From IMG/VR virus record IMGVR_UViG_3300033153_009841, positions 1-43,790 of that record: 43,790 nucleotides of DNA, one strand, 5' to 3'. The first letter of the stretch is position 1. Every line of letters starts with the position of its first letter. Shown here in pieces: positions 6,865 through 13,230 of this stretch. A model generated the notes under the pieces. That model did not search any database. It saw only the letters and a list, made by a program, of their open reading frames with translations, and was not told the DNA's origin. This DNA is from a virus. Both the position numbers and the translations under genes were made by a program.

Positions 6865-7665
6865 TCAGCCGGCTCGCCGCGCCCGTCGTAGGCGCCTCAC
6901 CGCAGCCTCCGCCTCTTGTTCGTCGACGGGCAGCTTCTGGGCCACCCGCTCCAACGCCGCTTGCAGTTCGGGCGGCAGAGAGTCCATCGCCTGGCGACTG
7001 GCGGCCGCCCGGCCCGCCATCAGTTCGGTTGCGACCGTGGCGGGGATTGCGCGGGCAGGGATTACGGAATCCATGATCTCGCGCAGCCGCGCAGCCGCCG
7101 CCCGATTGCCCCGGTCTTCCTCCTCTGACGGCAGCCCGTCGAATTCCGGGATTTTCCGCAACTGGGCCCGCAGGGCGCCGTAGAAATAGGCAAAGGGTTG
7201 CCGTACTCGACCCAGCTTGATCGCCTTCGCGACCCTCCGTGCCACGGGCAACACCCAGTCCTCCGGCAGCCGGACCTGTGCCACCACGGCCACCCGCAGC
7301 AGAAATTGCCGCCGCTCGGTGTCGGTCGGCGCGGCGCGAACGCCCAGCAGCTTTATCAGCCGTTGGGTTAGCTGGAGTGCCGCGTTCCAATCGATCCGAT
7401 CCGGATCGATTGATCGATCTGAACTCGATAGAGACTTTTCAGAAGTCTCTATCGAGTTCGATCTGATCAGATCTTCGATCTCGATCGCAACTGGCGTGCC
7501 AAACGGTTTAGCCGATTCCGGCTGCCCGGCGCGCGCGCCCGTTGTCTGATCGAGCAGCCCCTTGCCGGCCACCGCGGCGATCGCCGATTCGATCGCCCCA
7601 GCCAGCCGGTCGATTGCCTCTGTCTGCCCGTCGATTGCCTCCGCAAGTTTCTCCGTCCCGTCCAT
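6865..7665 (-). CDS. Early-region helical hypothetical protein, possible replication accessory
   Basis: A 266-residue protein. Residues 1-40 form a helical, possibly coiled N-terminus (TEKLAEAIDGQTEAIDRLAGAIES). A Ser/Ile/Asp-rich linker near 65-92 follows and is encoded by a GATC-rich inverted repeat. The C-terminal domain is helical with a basic tail (RRLRRARRAG). The middle domain (VRLPEDWVLPVARRVAKAIKLG, then FAYFYGALRAQLRK) loosely resembles replisome-organiser-type helical domains, but no motif is decisive. The ATG has GGAG upstream. Function is unknown. Confidence 0.6.
   Translation of the reverse strand: MDGTEKLAEAIDGQTEAIDRLAGAIESAIAAVAGKGLLDQTTGARAGQPESAKPFGTPVAIEIEDLIRSNSIETSEKSLSSSDRSIDPDRIDWNAALQLTQRLIKLLGVRAAPTDTERRQFLLRVAVVAQVRLPEDWVLPVARRVAKAIKLGRVRQPFAYFYGALRAQLRKIPEFDGLPSEEEDRGNRAAAARLREIMDSVIPARAIPATVATELMAGRAAASRQAMDSLPPELQAALERVAQKLPVDEQEAEAAVRRLRRARRAG
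7421..7459. repeat. Perfect 17-bp inverted repeat inside a coding sequence
   Basis: Arms 7421-7437 and 7443-7459 are exact reverse complements separated by a 5-nt loop. The flanks 7391-7480 hold many GATC and TCGATC words. It lies within the linker-encoding part of the 6865-7665 gene. It could be an RNA hairpin, an operator or part of a replication origin. Confidence 0.75.
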
Positions 7666-7700
7666 GGTAGCTCCGTCCGTGTGCGTCTGGCGGCCCCTGC

Positions 7701-8003
7701 CTACAGCTTCACCGCGGGCTCCAGCCCGTTGTCCTTGAGTTGATCCCGCAACTGCACGATCTCCCGGCTCTGCGAAAGGCCGGCCTCCCTCAGCCTCTGG
7801 TTGGCGCGCCGCTGGCAGCTCACGATCTCTTCCAGCCGGCGCGTGTCGGCCCGCTCCTTCAGCAGCGCGGAGCGCAACCCGGCAACCGACACCGGCAGGG
7901 GATCCATCTGCGGCGTCTCGGCGATCCGCAACGGCTGTGGAGCCGGCACCGCCTGCGGTGTCGATGCCGCCGGCGGCGTAAGCAGCTTGGTCTCTTCCGG
8001 CAT
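7701..8003 (-). CDS. Small coiled-coil protein
   Basis: A 100-residue protein starting MPEETKLLTPP, with a strong AAGGAGG site upstream. The N-terminal 40 residues are Pro/Ala-rich and probably disordered. The C-terminal half is a coiled coil (LRSALLKERADTRRLEEIVSCQ, shown in part) with heptad-like spacing. Function is unknown; size and location suggest an early accessory or scaffolding protein. Confidence 0.65.
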   Translation of the reverse strand: MPEETKLLTPPAASTPQAVPAPQPLRIAETPQMDPLPVSVAGLRSALLKERADTRRLEEIVSCQRRANQRLREAGLSQSREIVQLRDQLKDNGLEPAVKL

Positions 8004-8113
8004 CCGATCGGCCTCCTTACGTTGATAGATAGGAAAGCGGGCCGGCGGCCGGACCTCCTGTCGGCCGCCGGCCGGGAAAATGGCGGTAGCGTCCGTGCTG
8101 CCACCGCACCACA

Positions 8114-8410
8114 CTACGCCGCCGAGGCGTCCAGGCTCGGCGCCACCTCCTGTTTCTCGGCGGCCGCTCGGCGGCAGGCCCGCTCGGCGGCCGGATACGT
8201 CCGGTGTTTCGATATCACGTCCCATCCGGGACCTTTGCGGCGCTCGGCCCGGTACACGTCGGGAATCGCCTGCCTGCCCCGCCGCGGCCCGAAAATGCAG
8301 CGGCTGTAGACCACGCGAAACATCCCGCCGGCCGCCAGCCAGATCCGCCGGCGGCTGGTCTCGGTCGTGTCCCGCCGACACCGCTTGGGGAAAATCAGTG
8401 CCACCTTCAT
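8114..8410 (-). CDS. Small basic hypothetical protein
   Basis: A 98-residue basic protein starting MKVALIFPKRCRRDT. The ATG overlaps the stop of the upstream winged-helix gene (ATGA). There are many Arg residues and an aromatic-rich middle (MFRVVYSRCIFGPRRG). It may bind nucleic acid. No family recognised. Confidence 0.55.
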   Translation of the reverse strand: MKVALIFPKRCRRDTTETSRRRIWLAAGGMFRVVYSRCIFGPRRGRQAIPDVYRAERRKGPGWDVISKHRTYPAAERACRRAAAEKQEVAPSLDASAA

Positions 8411-8874
8411 GCTCGGCCCCCTTGGGCCGCGGCCAGGCGCTCCCGGTAGTCGTCGGAGATTGCCCATCGCCGGCCGTCGCAAGCGAACGTCTCGTGCTTC
8501 AGTGCCGTGGTCACGCCGGCCACCGGGATCCCGGTGGCCTCGGCGATCTGATTCTTGCTGGCCCCCTCGTCGGCCTCCTCGAGGTATCGAAAGATCTTCT
8601 CGCGTCTGGCGTGCTGCTCTGCCGCCGTGACCTGCTTCGGCCGGCCGTTGAGCGACCAGTCGAGGCTCTTCCGTGTCAGATCCATGCCCCTGCGCTTCTT
8701 TTGCAGCTCGGCGATCTTCTCGTCGACGGCCTGGATCTGGCGGCCCAGCTCCGCCAGCACGTCGGCGTCCGGACTCTGGAACGCCTCCACCAGCGCGCGC
8801 GCCTTCGCGGAGATCGCGGAATCCCCGTTAGACGCAGGCGCCTCCGCCTTCACGCCCTTCCTTTTCACAGCCAT
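8407..8874 (-). CDS. Winged-helix and coiled-coil early regulator-like protein
   Basis: A 155-residue protein and the first gene of the early operon. An N-terminal coiled coil (about residues 28-62; VLAELGRQIQAVDEKIAELQ) is followed by a C-terminal winged helix-turn-helix (about 91-140; FRYLEEADEGASKNQIAEAT, then GVTTALKHE). The ATG at 8874 has a near-perfect TAGGAGG. An intrinsic terminator (8908-8952) sits 34 nt upstream, so its expression probably depends on read-through. It could be an early regulator or a MarR/ArsR-fold phage protein. Its role is inferred. Confidence 0.65.
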   Translation of the reverse strand: MAVKRKGVKAEAPASNGDSAISAKARALVEAFQSPDADVLAELGRQIQAVDEKIAELQKKRRGMDLTRKSLDWSLNGRPKQVTAAEQHARREKIFRYLEEADEGASKNQIAEATGIPVAGVTTALKHETFACDGRRWAISDDYRERLAAAQGGRA

Positions 8875-8907
8875 GGTATCCCTCCTAAAATGGACCAAAC
8901 GAAACAC

Positions 8908-8952
8908 AAAAAAGCGCCCGGCGGGGGCCAGGTTATGGGTAGCCCGCCGGGC
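8908..8952 (-). terminator. Intrinsic terminator directly upstream of the early operon
   Basis: On the minus strand a perfect 10-bp GC stem (arms 8943-8952 and 8916-8925) with a 17-nt loop is followed 2 nt later by T6 (8908-8913). Only 33 nt separate it from the next start codon, so it acts as an attenuator or an antitermination target rather than as a simple operon end. Confidence 0.75.
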
Positions 8953-8957
8953 TGGGG

Positions 8958-8975
8958 ACCGGGAGCGCTCCCGGT
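8958..8975. promoter_or_regulatory. Perfect 18-bp palindrome, possible operator
   Basis: ACCGGGAGCGCTCCCGGT is a perfect palindrome 6 nt from the terminator arms. It could be an operator for a dimeric repressor or a second hairpin of an attenuator. No promoter hexamers are clear around it. Confidence 0.4.
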
Positions 8976-8989
8976 GGAATGCCTCTTGG

Positions 8990-9024
8990 TATTGAATGAT
9001 GAATGATGATTGATGATTGATGAA
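8990..9024. repeat. GATTGAT heptamer repeat, copy 2
   Basis: About five tandem ATTGATG/AATGATG heptamers in the non-coding gap between the early operon and the integrase terminators. Confidence 0.85.
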
Positions 9025-9162
9025 TGGCGATCGGGCCGGACGGGAGAAAGCAGTCGAAGCCCCGCCCGACCACGATCGCGAGCCGCGGGCCAACACGCGG
9101 CCCTTCGAGATTGTGTGAGAAAAACGCGGCGGGGCCGGTACCGGGGGGACGTGCCGGCAAGT

Positions 9163-9220
9163 AGAAAAAAGGGCGGGGCGTCCTGTTCAAAGCGGGTGTT
9201 GCGCCGCTTTCGCCCCGCCC
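9163..9220 (-). terminator. Intrinsic terminator 2 of a tandem pair downstream of the integrase
   Basis: On the minus strand a 10-bp GGGCGGGGCG stem (arms 9211-9220 and 9171-9180) with a 30-nt loop is followed by a T6 tract and CT. Together with the preceding terminator it insulates the integrase transcript from the early genes. Confidence 0.65.
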
Positions 9221-9236
9221 CGCTGGTCGGCGAGAA

Positions 9237-9302
9237 TAGAAAAACGGGCGGGGCGTTGAGCCATGCGCAGCCGCCAAACAACGCCACGGCGCGCCCCGCC
9301 CG
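9237..9302 (-). terminator. Intrinsic terminator 1 of a tandem pair downstream of the integrase
   Basis: On the minus strand an 11-bp stem (arms 9292-9302 and 9245-9255) is followed by T5 and CTATT. It lies 38 nt after the integrase stop. The long 36-nt loop lowers certainty, but the T-tract and near-identical second copy support it. A third GCGGCGGGGCC plus A5 copy at 9117-9136 lacks a matching arm. Confidence 0.65.
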
Positions 9303-9339
9303 CCCAAGAGAGATGCTGCTGGACCTGTTGGCCCGTGCG

Positions 9340-10374
9340 TCAGAACAGTTCCTTTTGGACCAGCCGGCCCGGCTGGGGCAATTTGGCCAGGGCGTCGCCC
9401 AGGAGCTGCTCGGGGTCCACGTAGTGGTCGATCATCATCTGCATCCCCAGGCCCCGGTGGCCCATCATGATCTGCGCGGCCAGCGGGTTGATCTTGGCCA
9501 GCTCCGTCGAGAAGCAGCGGCGCAGACCGTACAGCGGCAAGGTCCGGATGCCGGCGGCCTGCTGCTGCCGGCGGCGGTGCTTGCGGAACGTGCTCTCGGC
9601 CTCCGGCCAGTTTTGCCAGCCGAACACCAATCCGGCCGCGCGCCGCAGCGGCTCGATAGCCTGCAGCGCCGGGTCGTTCAGCCAGACCCGCAGCCCATCC
9701 TCCCCCTTCGCGATCCCCGTGGGCACGGTCAGCCAATGGCCCGAGATCATCTCCCAGCGGATCCCGAAAAGCATCCCCGGCCGCAAACCGGTGTTGTAAT
9801 CCAGCAGGATCACCGCTCGCCACCAGGCGGGCGGATCGGCCACCGTGATCCGCGGCGTCGCGCGGGCCGTCGCGCCCAAGACCTCCAGCCAAGACTGGAT
9901 CTCGTCGAGCTGCAGGCCGGGCTTCGGCGCGCACTTTTTCTTGCGCGGCCCCCTCAGCCAGGGCGGCAACTCGATCACGGCGGCCCCCTCGGGATTTTGG
10001 CGGCTGGCCGGACCCGTCCACCGCAGCAGCCGCTCCAGGTTGACCCAGTGCTTGTAGATCGTGTTGCCCGCCAGCACCTCGTCGGTCCGCTTGTGCCGGG
10101 CCAGCGCCAAGCGGCCCAGGAACCGCGAGCAGGTCCGCTTGTCGATTTCCCGCAGCGGCGGGTCGCCCGTGAAGATCCGCCAATAGTCCAGCGACTTTTC
10201 GTAGTCCTTTCGCGTCCGCAGCTTGTCGCCCTTGGGTGCCAGGCAGTCGGGCCAGGCGTAGCGCCAAAAGAACTCCGAGAGCGTCATCTCCGCCGAGAGT
10301 TTTCTTGGGGGGGCAGTGGTCGCCGGACGATCGTCGTCGTCCGGCCAGATCACGTCGAACAGCGGATAGCTCAT
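9340..10374 (-). CDS. int: Tyrosine recombinase (phage integrase)
   Basis: A 344-residue site-specific recombinase for integration and excision. An N-terminal SAM-like core-binding domain spans about residues 28-118 and the catalytic domain about 155-330. Catalytic residues visible are Arg198 (TGLRPG), a candidate Lys223, Arg285 (LYGLRRCF), His306 (MGHRG) and the nucleophile Tyr318 (DHYVD). The usual first His of the H-x-x-R box is Tyr282, a substitution tolerated in some family members. The ATG at 10374 has GGAGGG upstream. It is followed by tandem terminators and lies about 1.8 kb from the tmRNA-like attachment candidate, the expected neighbourhood for int and attP. Confidence 0.93.
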   Translation of the reverse strand: MSYPLFDVIWPDDDDRPATTAPPRKLSAEMTLSEFFWRYAWPDCLAPKGDKLRTRKDYEKSLDYWRIFTGDPPLREIDKRTCSRFLGRLALARHKRTDEVLAGNTIYKHWVNLERLLRWTGPASRQNPEGAAVIELPPWLRGPRKKKCAPKPGLQLDEIQSWLEVLGATARATPRITVADPPAWWRAVILLDYNTGLRPGMLFGIRWEMISGHWLTVPTGIAKGEDGLRVWLNDPALQAIEPLRRAAGLVFGWQNWPEAESTFRKHRRRQQQAAGIRTLPLYGLRRCFSTELAKINPLAAQIMMGHRGLGMQMMIDHYVDPEQLLGDALAKLPQPGRLVQKELF

Positions 10375-10950
10375 CCAACAGACCCTCCAGTCGCAGGCTG
10401 GTGTGGGCCTCCGTGCGTTTGGGAAAACCGCCGCCTATGGCCCCAATTGCAAGCATAGCTTTTTCCGAAAGGTCCCGCCCGCGACGCGGACGCCCGGCCA
10501 CCGTCTGAAAGCCGGTTTGCGTCCGCGCCTTGGGTGCGGAACGGGGCCTGGCTGTGAGCGGCCTCACCCCGCGGGTGAAAACAGGGCCGCATGGGCGGCG
10601 AACCGCCGACGCGCTCGGCCTCAGCCAATTTTCATCGAGATGAAGGGATCATGGCGGCTGGGAGGCGGCAGCGAGACGGTGACTCACTCGGCGACTGTGG
10701 TAACGCCCTCTCGGGCACGGCTTGGATCACCCGCCATTGAATCACCTTTTCGGGATCTGTCAACATGGATTTAGCGGGTGACGGGGCGAGGGGCCGGGCG
10801 GGTGAGGGGGTGAGGGGGCGCCTGGGTGACTGGGTGACAGCCGTTCAGCGGCCACTCGATCTTGTGGTCCGGACCGCCGGGGGCCACTACGTGGCGGCCC
10901 TTACCCCACCGAAGATACCGGCCCTTGCCCCGCCGCGGATAGCGGGGAAA
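10375..10950. other. Gene-poor region upstream of the integrase, with G-rich tandem repeat
   Basis: No convincing gene is seen. Frames here are Arg/Pro/Gly-rich with no good ribosome site. 10778-10844 holds a tandem GGGTGAC/GGGTGAG/GGGCGAG heptamer tract, the same family as 26449-26475 and 39457-39500. The divergent promoters of the integrase and of the plus-strand gene at 11082 should lie in this gap, but I cannot place them firmly. Confidence 0.6.
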
Positions 10951-10953
10951 AAA

Positions 10954-10982
10954 CTTTCCCCAAACCGAGAATTCGGTAGAAT
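10954..10982 (+). promoter_or_regulatory. Weak promoter candidate with small dyad
   Basis: TAGAAT (10977-10982) could be a -10 for the plus-strand gene at 11082. It is preceded by a 5-bp dyad with a GAAT loop (10964-10977). The -35 position is poor. The AT-rich run here stands out against the GC-rich flanks. Confidence 0.25.
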
Positions 10983-11017
10983 CAATAGCGCCGGGGCGGG
11001 CCACGACGGGGAATTGG

Positions 11018-11044
11018 TGATCGATGATCGATGATTGATGAACG
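11018..11044. repeat. GATTGAT heptamer repeat, copy 3
   Basis: Tandem GATCGAT/GATTGAT heptamers about 40 nt upstream of the plus-strand gene at 11082. This copy is more degenerate than the others. Confidence 0.75.
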
Positions 11045-11081
11045 GACGATCACCAATCATCCAGACCGGGAGACCAGGCCG

Positions 11082-11390
11082 ATGTGCAAGCAGGAATCGC
11101 CCGCGGAAACATCGAGCCCCGTGTTGGAACGTCTCCGCAGGGCCCGCGCCGAGTTGGCGGAAGCCGAACTGGAGTTCAGGCGCAAGATCCCCTTGTGTGC
11201 GTCCATGGCATCGGACGGCCACGGGGATATCGAACTCGGCCTGCTCGACGAAGACGGGCACAGACGATACTGCCGCCTCGACCCGGTCGGCGCGGCCGTG
11301 CTAGCGGATACCCTGGCCCGGTTCGTCGCCGAACCAACTGAGTTTGATAAGGCGCCCTCTGCGGGGGCGTTTGATTTCCCCGGAGGCTAA
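11082..11390 (+). CDS. Plus-strand small protein, candidate lysogeny-expressed gene
   Basis: A 102-residue protein starting MCKQESPAETS. The ATG is preceded by GGGAGACCAGGCCG, almost the same leader as the plus-strand gene at 12350. An N-terminal helix (ERLRRARAELAEAELEFRRK) is followed by a beta-rich middle (GDIELGLLDEDGHRRYCRLD). It is divergent from the integrase and near the attachment site, where lysogenic-conversion or repressor genes often lie; no DNA-binding motif is visible. The last 90 nt overlap a convergent minus-strand gene. Confidence 0.55.
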   Translation: MCKQESPAETSSPVLERLRRARAELAEAELEFRRKIPLCASMASDGHGDIELGLLDEDGHRRYCRLDPVGAAVLADTLARFVAEPTEFDKAPSAGAFDFPGG

Positions 11391-11510
11391 TGCGCCCCTG
11401 ATGATTTCGACCGTTTCCGTCTGTTCCAGTTTGCGGTAGGCCCAAATCACGTACGTGCCCCCAGTCCGCGTGTCCCTGACTTCCGTCCTGACGTTTGGCA
11501 TTGGAAACAT
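11301..11510 (-). CDS. Small hypothetical protein opposite the 11082 gene
   Basis: A 69-residue protein starting MFPMPNVRTEVRD, with GAGGAA upstream. The sequence looks like a folded small protein (GTYVIWAYRKLEQTETVEII) with a basic C-terminal part. It overlaps the end of the plus-strand 11082-11390 gene. Both read well, so the overlap may be real or one gene may end earlier. Confidence 0.5.
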   Translation of the reverse strand: MFPMPNVRTEVRDTRTGGTYVIWAYRKLEQTETVEIIRGALASGEIKRPRRGRLIKLSWFGDEPGQGIR

Positions 11511-11550
11511 GCGTGATTCCTCGAATCGTGTTTTTCCATCTTCGCAGCTC

Positions 11551-11748
11551 ATGCCGCGTGCCTCCGCGATAGTGATTGAGGCGACCTGGGGCGCAATGAC
11601 CGGCCGGCTCGGCGTAGCCGTTCAGTGTGATGGTCGATGGGTCGTGAGGTTCGACACCGGCTCGACGTACAGTGATGTCGATCCGGCCCACTTCAAGCGC
11701 ATTTGTAGCGTTCCGGACATGGAGTCCCTTTTGAGCGTTTTGGATTAG
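11551..11748 (+). CDS. Plus-strand small hypothetical protein
   Basis: A 65-residue protein starting MPRASAIVIEATWG. It is beta-rich (GRLGVAVQCDGRWVVRFDTG) and ends in an acidic helix. No clear ribosome site precedes the ATG, which lowers confidence. It is divergent from the 11301-11510 gene and ends 100 nt before the paired hairpin elements. Confidence 0.45.
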   Translation: MPRASAIVIEATWGAMTGRLGVAVQCDGRWVVRFDTGSTYSDVDPAHFKRICSVPDMESLLSVLD

Positions 11749-11759
11749 GCGACTGCCCT

Positions 11760-11800
11760 TCCTCTGCGCCCCCGCGTCTCTGCGCGCGATCCCCTTCGGG
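11760..11800. repeat. CTCTGCGTCTCCGCGC-type short tandem repeat
   Basis: Tandem CTCTGCG/CCCCGCG/TCTCTGCGCGCGATCC units. This is the same family as copies at about 24864-24900, 28842-28866, 30246-30283, 38071-38104, 38926-38945, 39175-39215, 40094-40126 and 40330-40365. Confidence 0.75.
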
Positions 11801-11848
11801 CGTGACTTCTCGAGGATGCCGCCCGTGACCGCTGGACACCTGGTCTCG

Positions 11849-11945
11849 GGTGCGAATTGAGGGACGCAGGGTTGCAATACAAACCGCTCCACAGCCCGGG
11901 AAGTCCCAGGTGCCAAGAGTTTCCCTGCGCCCCTCAATTCGCACC
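11849..11945. ncRNA. Structured element A of a tandem pair
   Basis: A 23-bp outer stem (11849-11871 with 11923-11945, one A·C mismatch) encloses a conserved AAACCGCTCCACAG segment, a small inner hairpin with a 4-nt loop (about 11895-11910) and CAAGAGTTT. It is highly similar to element B at 11962-12056, and paired positions differ in a compensatory manner. The strand of any RNA product is unknown. Alternatives are integrase arm-type sites or a MITE-like element. Confidence 0.55.
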
Positions 11946-11961
11946 TTCTGGGGGGAACTCG

Positions 11962-12056
11962 GGTGTGAATTGAGGGACGCACGGTTGATCCAAACCGCTC
12001 CACAGTCCGGGTAGTCCCGGATGTCAAGAGTTTCCGTGCGCCCCTCAATTCACACC
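11962..12056. ncRNA. Structured element B of a tandem pair
   Basis: The outer stem 11962-11984 with 12034-12056 is 23 bp, with the same A·C mismatch as element A. The inner hairpin TCCGGG-TAGT-CCCGGA (12006-12021) is perfect. Relative to element A, outer pairs C-G to T-A and G-C to C-G and inner pair C-G to T-A have changed on both sides. No ORF explains the conservation. Confidence 0.55.
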
Positions 12057-12144
12057 TTTGTGGGGGGAAGGGGAACGCGGGATACATTCCCGCTGCCCCT
12101 TTCACGCCCTTCCAATCGGGGGCCTTTTAGTTTTATCCCCCCAA

Positions 12145-12178
12145 ACGGGTGGAGGCGGCGGGGATCGAACCCCCCGCC
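12145..12178 (-). other. 3'-tmRNA-like fragment, candidate attachment site (attP)
   Basis: On the minus strand a GGTTCGATCCCCGCC T-arm-like segment is followed by GCCTCCACC, matching the T-arm and acceptor 3' end of tmRNA (ssrA). The T-stem carries an extra G/mismatch and the 5' half and tag region are absent, since a plus-strand gene starts at 12350. Many integrases use the ssrA 3' end as attB, and such a phage carries a short copy as attP. Its place between the tail module and the integrase fits that. Confidence 0.55.
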
Positions 12179-12298
12179 CCTGAAAAACCGCCAAAAACGG
12201 CTCCAGCGGCCCCGTACGCACATCCGGCCCGTTTGGGATCGTCCCAGCGCCGGAAGCGCCCCTACGGCCGCCTCTGGCGTCAGAATCACGGCCTGTGA

Positions 12299-12304
12299 TA
12301 TGAT
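12299..12304 (+). promoter_or_regulatory. -10-like TATGAT upstream of the 12350 gene
   Basis: TATGAT lies 46 nt before the start of the membrane-protein gene. The expected -35 position is GC-rich and poor, so this is only a candidate. Confidence 0.25.
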
Positions 12305-12349
12305 CGACCCAGTCGGATCAACACCACCGGGACCGTGGAGGCCAGGCCG

Positions 12350-12778
12350 ATGGGCAACTACTTCAAGCGACTCTCGGGCGTCGTCGTGATCCTGGCCATC
12401 CCTGCTGGATGGATCGCCTTGGCCGCCTCCCAGGGCCTGTCGTACGCGGTAGGCATTGTGTCGGTGGGGCTGGTTGTCCTCGTCGCCCTCGCCGCCCTCC
12501 AAGCGCTCATTCTGCTGGACGTGAAGGAAAACCTCGAACTGCTCACCCGGCGCCAGCGGAAACGCGACGAGACCGAACGGCACGCGGAGCGAGACTACCG
12601 GACCGCGATCGACCAGACGCGAGAAAGAGAGTTCCGGCAGCGGGCTCGCAACATGGCCGAGATCCGCCGTGGCAAGCGCCGGCGGCTTGTGCGGACGCTG
12701 ACCCGCTACGCCTGGATTCCGATCGTGGCCGCGGCCGGCGTTGCGGTCGCCGTGCTGACCTACCTGCTGGTCGCTTGA
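12350..12778 (+). CDS. Plus-strand membrane protein, candidate lysogeny gene
   Basis: A 142-residue protein with three hydrophobic segments. Two are near the N-terminus (GVVVILAIPAGWIALAA at about 10-26; VGIVSVGLVVLVALAALQAL at about 34-54) and one is at the C-terminus (IPIVAAAGVAVAVLTYLLV). A long, highly charged helix (LLTRRQRKRDETERHAERDY, shown in part) lies between them. The start ATG follows GTGGAGGCCAGGCCG, a leader shared with the 11082 gene. Opposite orientation to the lytic genes and closeness to the attachment site suggest expression in the lysogen, for example superinfection exclusion; this is inference. Confidence 0.6.
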   Translation: MGNYFKRLSGVVVILAIPAGWIALAASQGLSYAVGIVSVGLVVLVALAALQALILLDVKENLELLTRRQRKRDETERHAERDYRTAIDQTREREFRQRARNMAEIRRGKRRRLVRTLTRYAWIPIVAAAGVAVAVLTYLLVA

Positions 12779-12780
12779 AG

Positions 12781-13230
12781 TCACCCCGCCTTGTGCCGCC
12801 GCCTCCGGCCTGCCCGGCGGGCGGCCCGCCGCTCGTCCTGGGTCCGCTTGGTCCCGGCGCGGTGAACCTTCTCCACGGCGTCCTCGCCGGCGGCCGTGAC
12901 CGAGCTGGTGGTCACGCCGTGACGGCCCGGACCGTCACGCTTCGGCCCCTCGATGGGTCCCGGCCGGTGCCCGATCCTCCACCGGCGGCAGAACAGGTCC
13001 GACCGGGTCAGCAGCTCGTGATACTCCGGCGTCTCGTCGTCGGTCGCGGCTCGCAGCTCCAGCTCGGCGCAGCCGTTGGCGCGAAACTGGCCGCACGTCC
13101 GGCAGACCGCCAGCCACCGCTCGACCTCCAGTCCCGGCCGCGTGGCCCGGCCCGTGCGAAACTCACGGTTGATCTTCTGGGCCAACTCCACGCCGGCCCG
13201 CCACTTCCTATCCGCCTGGTCGGTTGTCAT
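12781..13230 (-). CDS. Cysteine-containing basic protein at the end of the tail operon
   Basis: A 149-residue protein starting MTTDQADRKWRAG with GGAGGGCACACC upstream. It overlaps the preceding glycosyltransferase-like gene by 4 nt. A possible zinc site is CRTCGQFRANGC (about residues 43-54) plus a later FCRRW. The C-terminus is very basic (RRAARRAGRRRRHKAG). It ends 3 nt from the plus-strand 12350 gene (convergent). Function is unknown; nucleic-acid binding is possible. Confidence 0.6.
   Translation of the reverse strand: MTTDQADRKWRAGVELAQKINREFRTGRATRPGLEVERWLAVCRTCGQFRANGCAELELRAATDDETPEYHELLTRSDLFCRRWRIGHRPGPIEGPKRDGPGRHGVTTSSVTAAGEDAVEKVHRAGTKRTQDERRAARRAGRRRRHKAG

Noticed and set aside
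9117-9136. Third intrinsic terminator copy in the integrase-early gap
   Set aside because: It has the GC-rich block and T5 but no complementary upstream arm.
8933-10567. 544-codon minus-strand frame across the integrase
   Set aside because: It reads the integrase region in another frame, is Arg/Ala/Gly-rich and has no ribosome site; the integrase has clear catalytic motifs.
11176-12105. 309-codon minus-strand frame over the paired hairpins
   Set aside because: Its apparent internal repeats simply reflect the two structured elements; it lacks a start context and overlaps three better small genes.
12145-12500. Complete tmRNA gene
   Set aside because: Only the T-arm and acceptor 3' part are present; there is no tag reading frame or 5' acceptor half and the T-stem has a mismatch.
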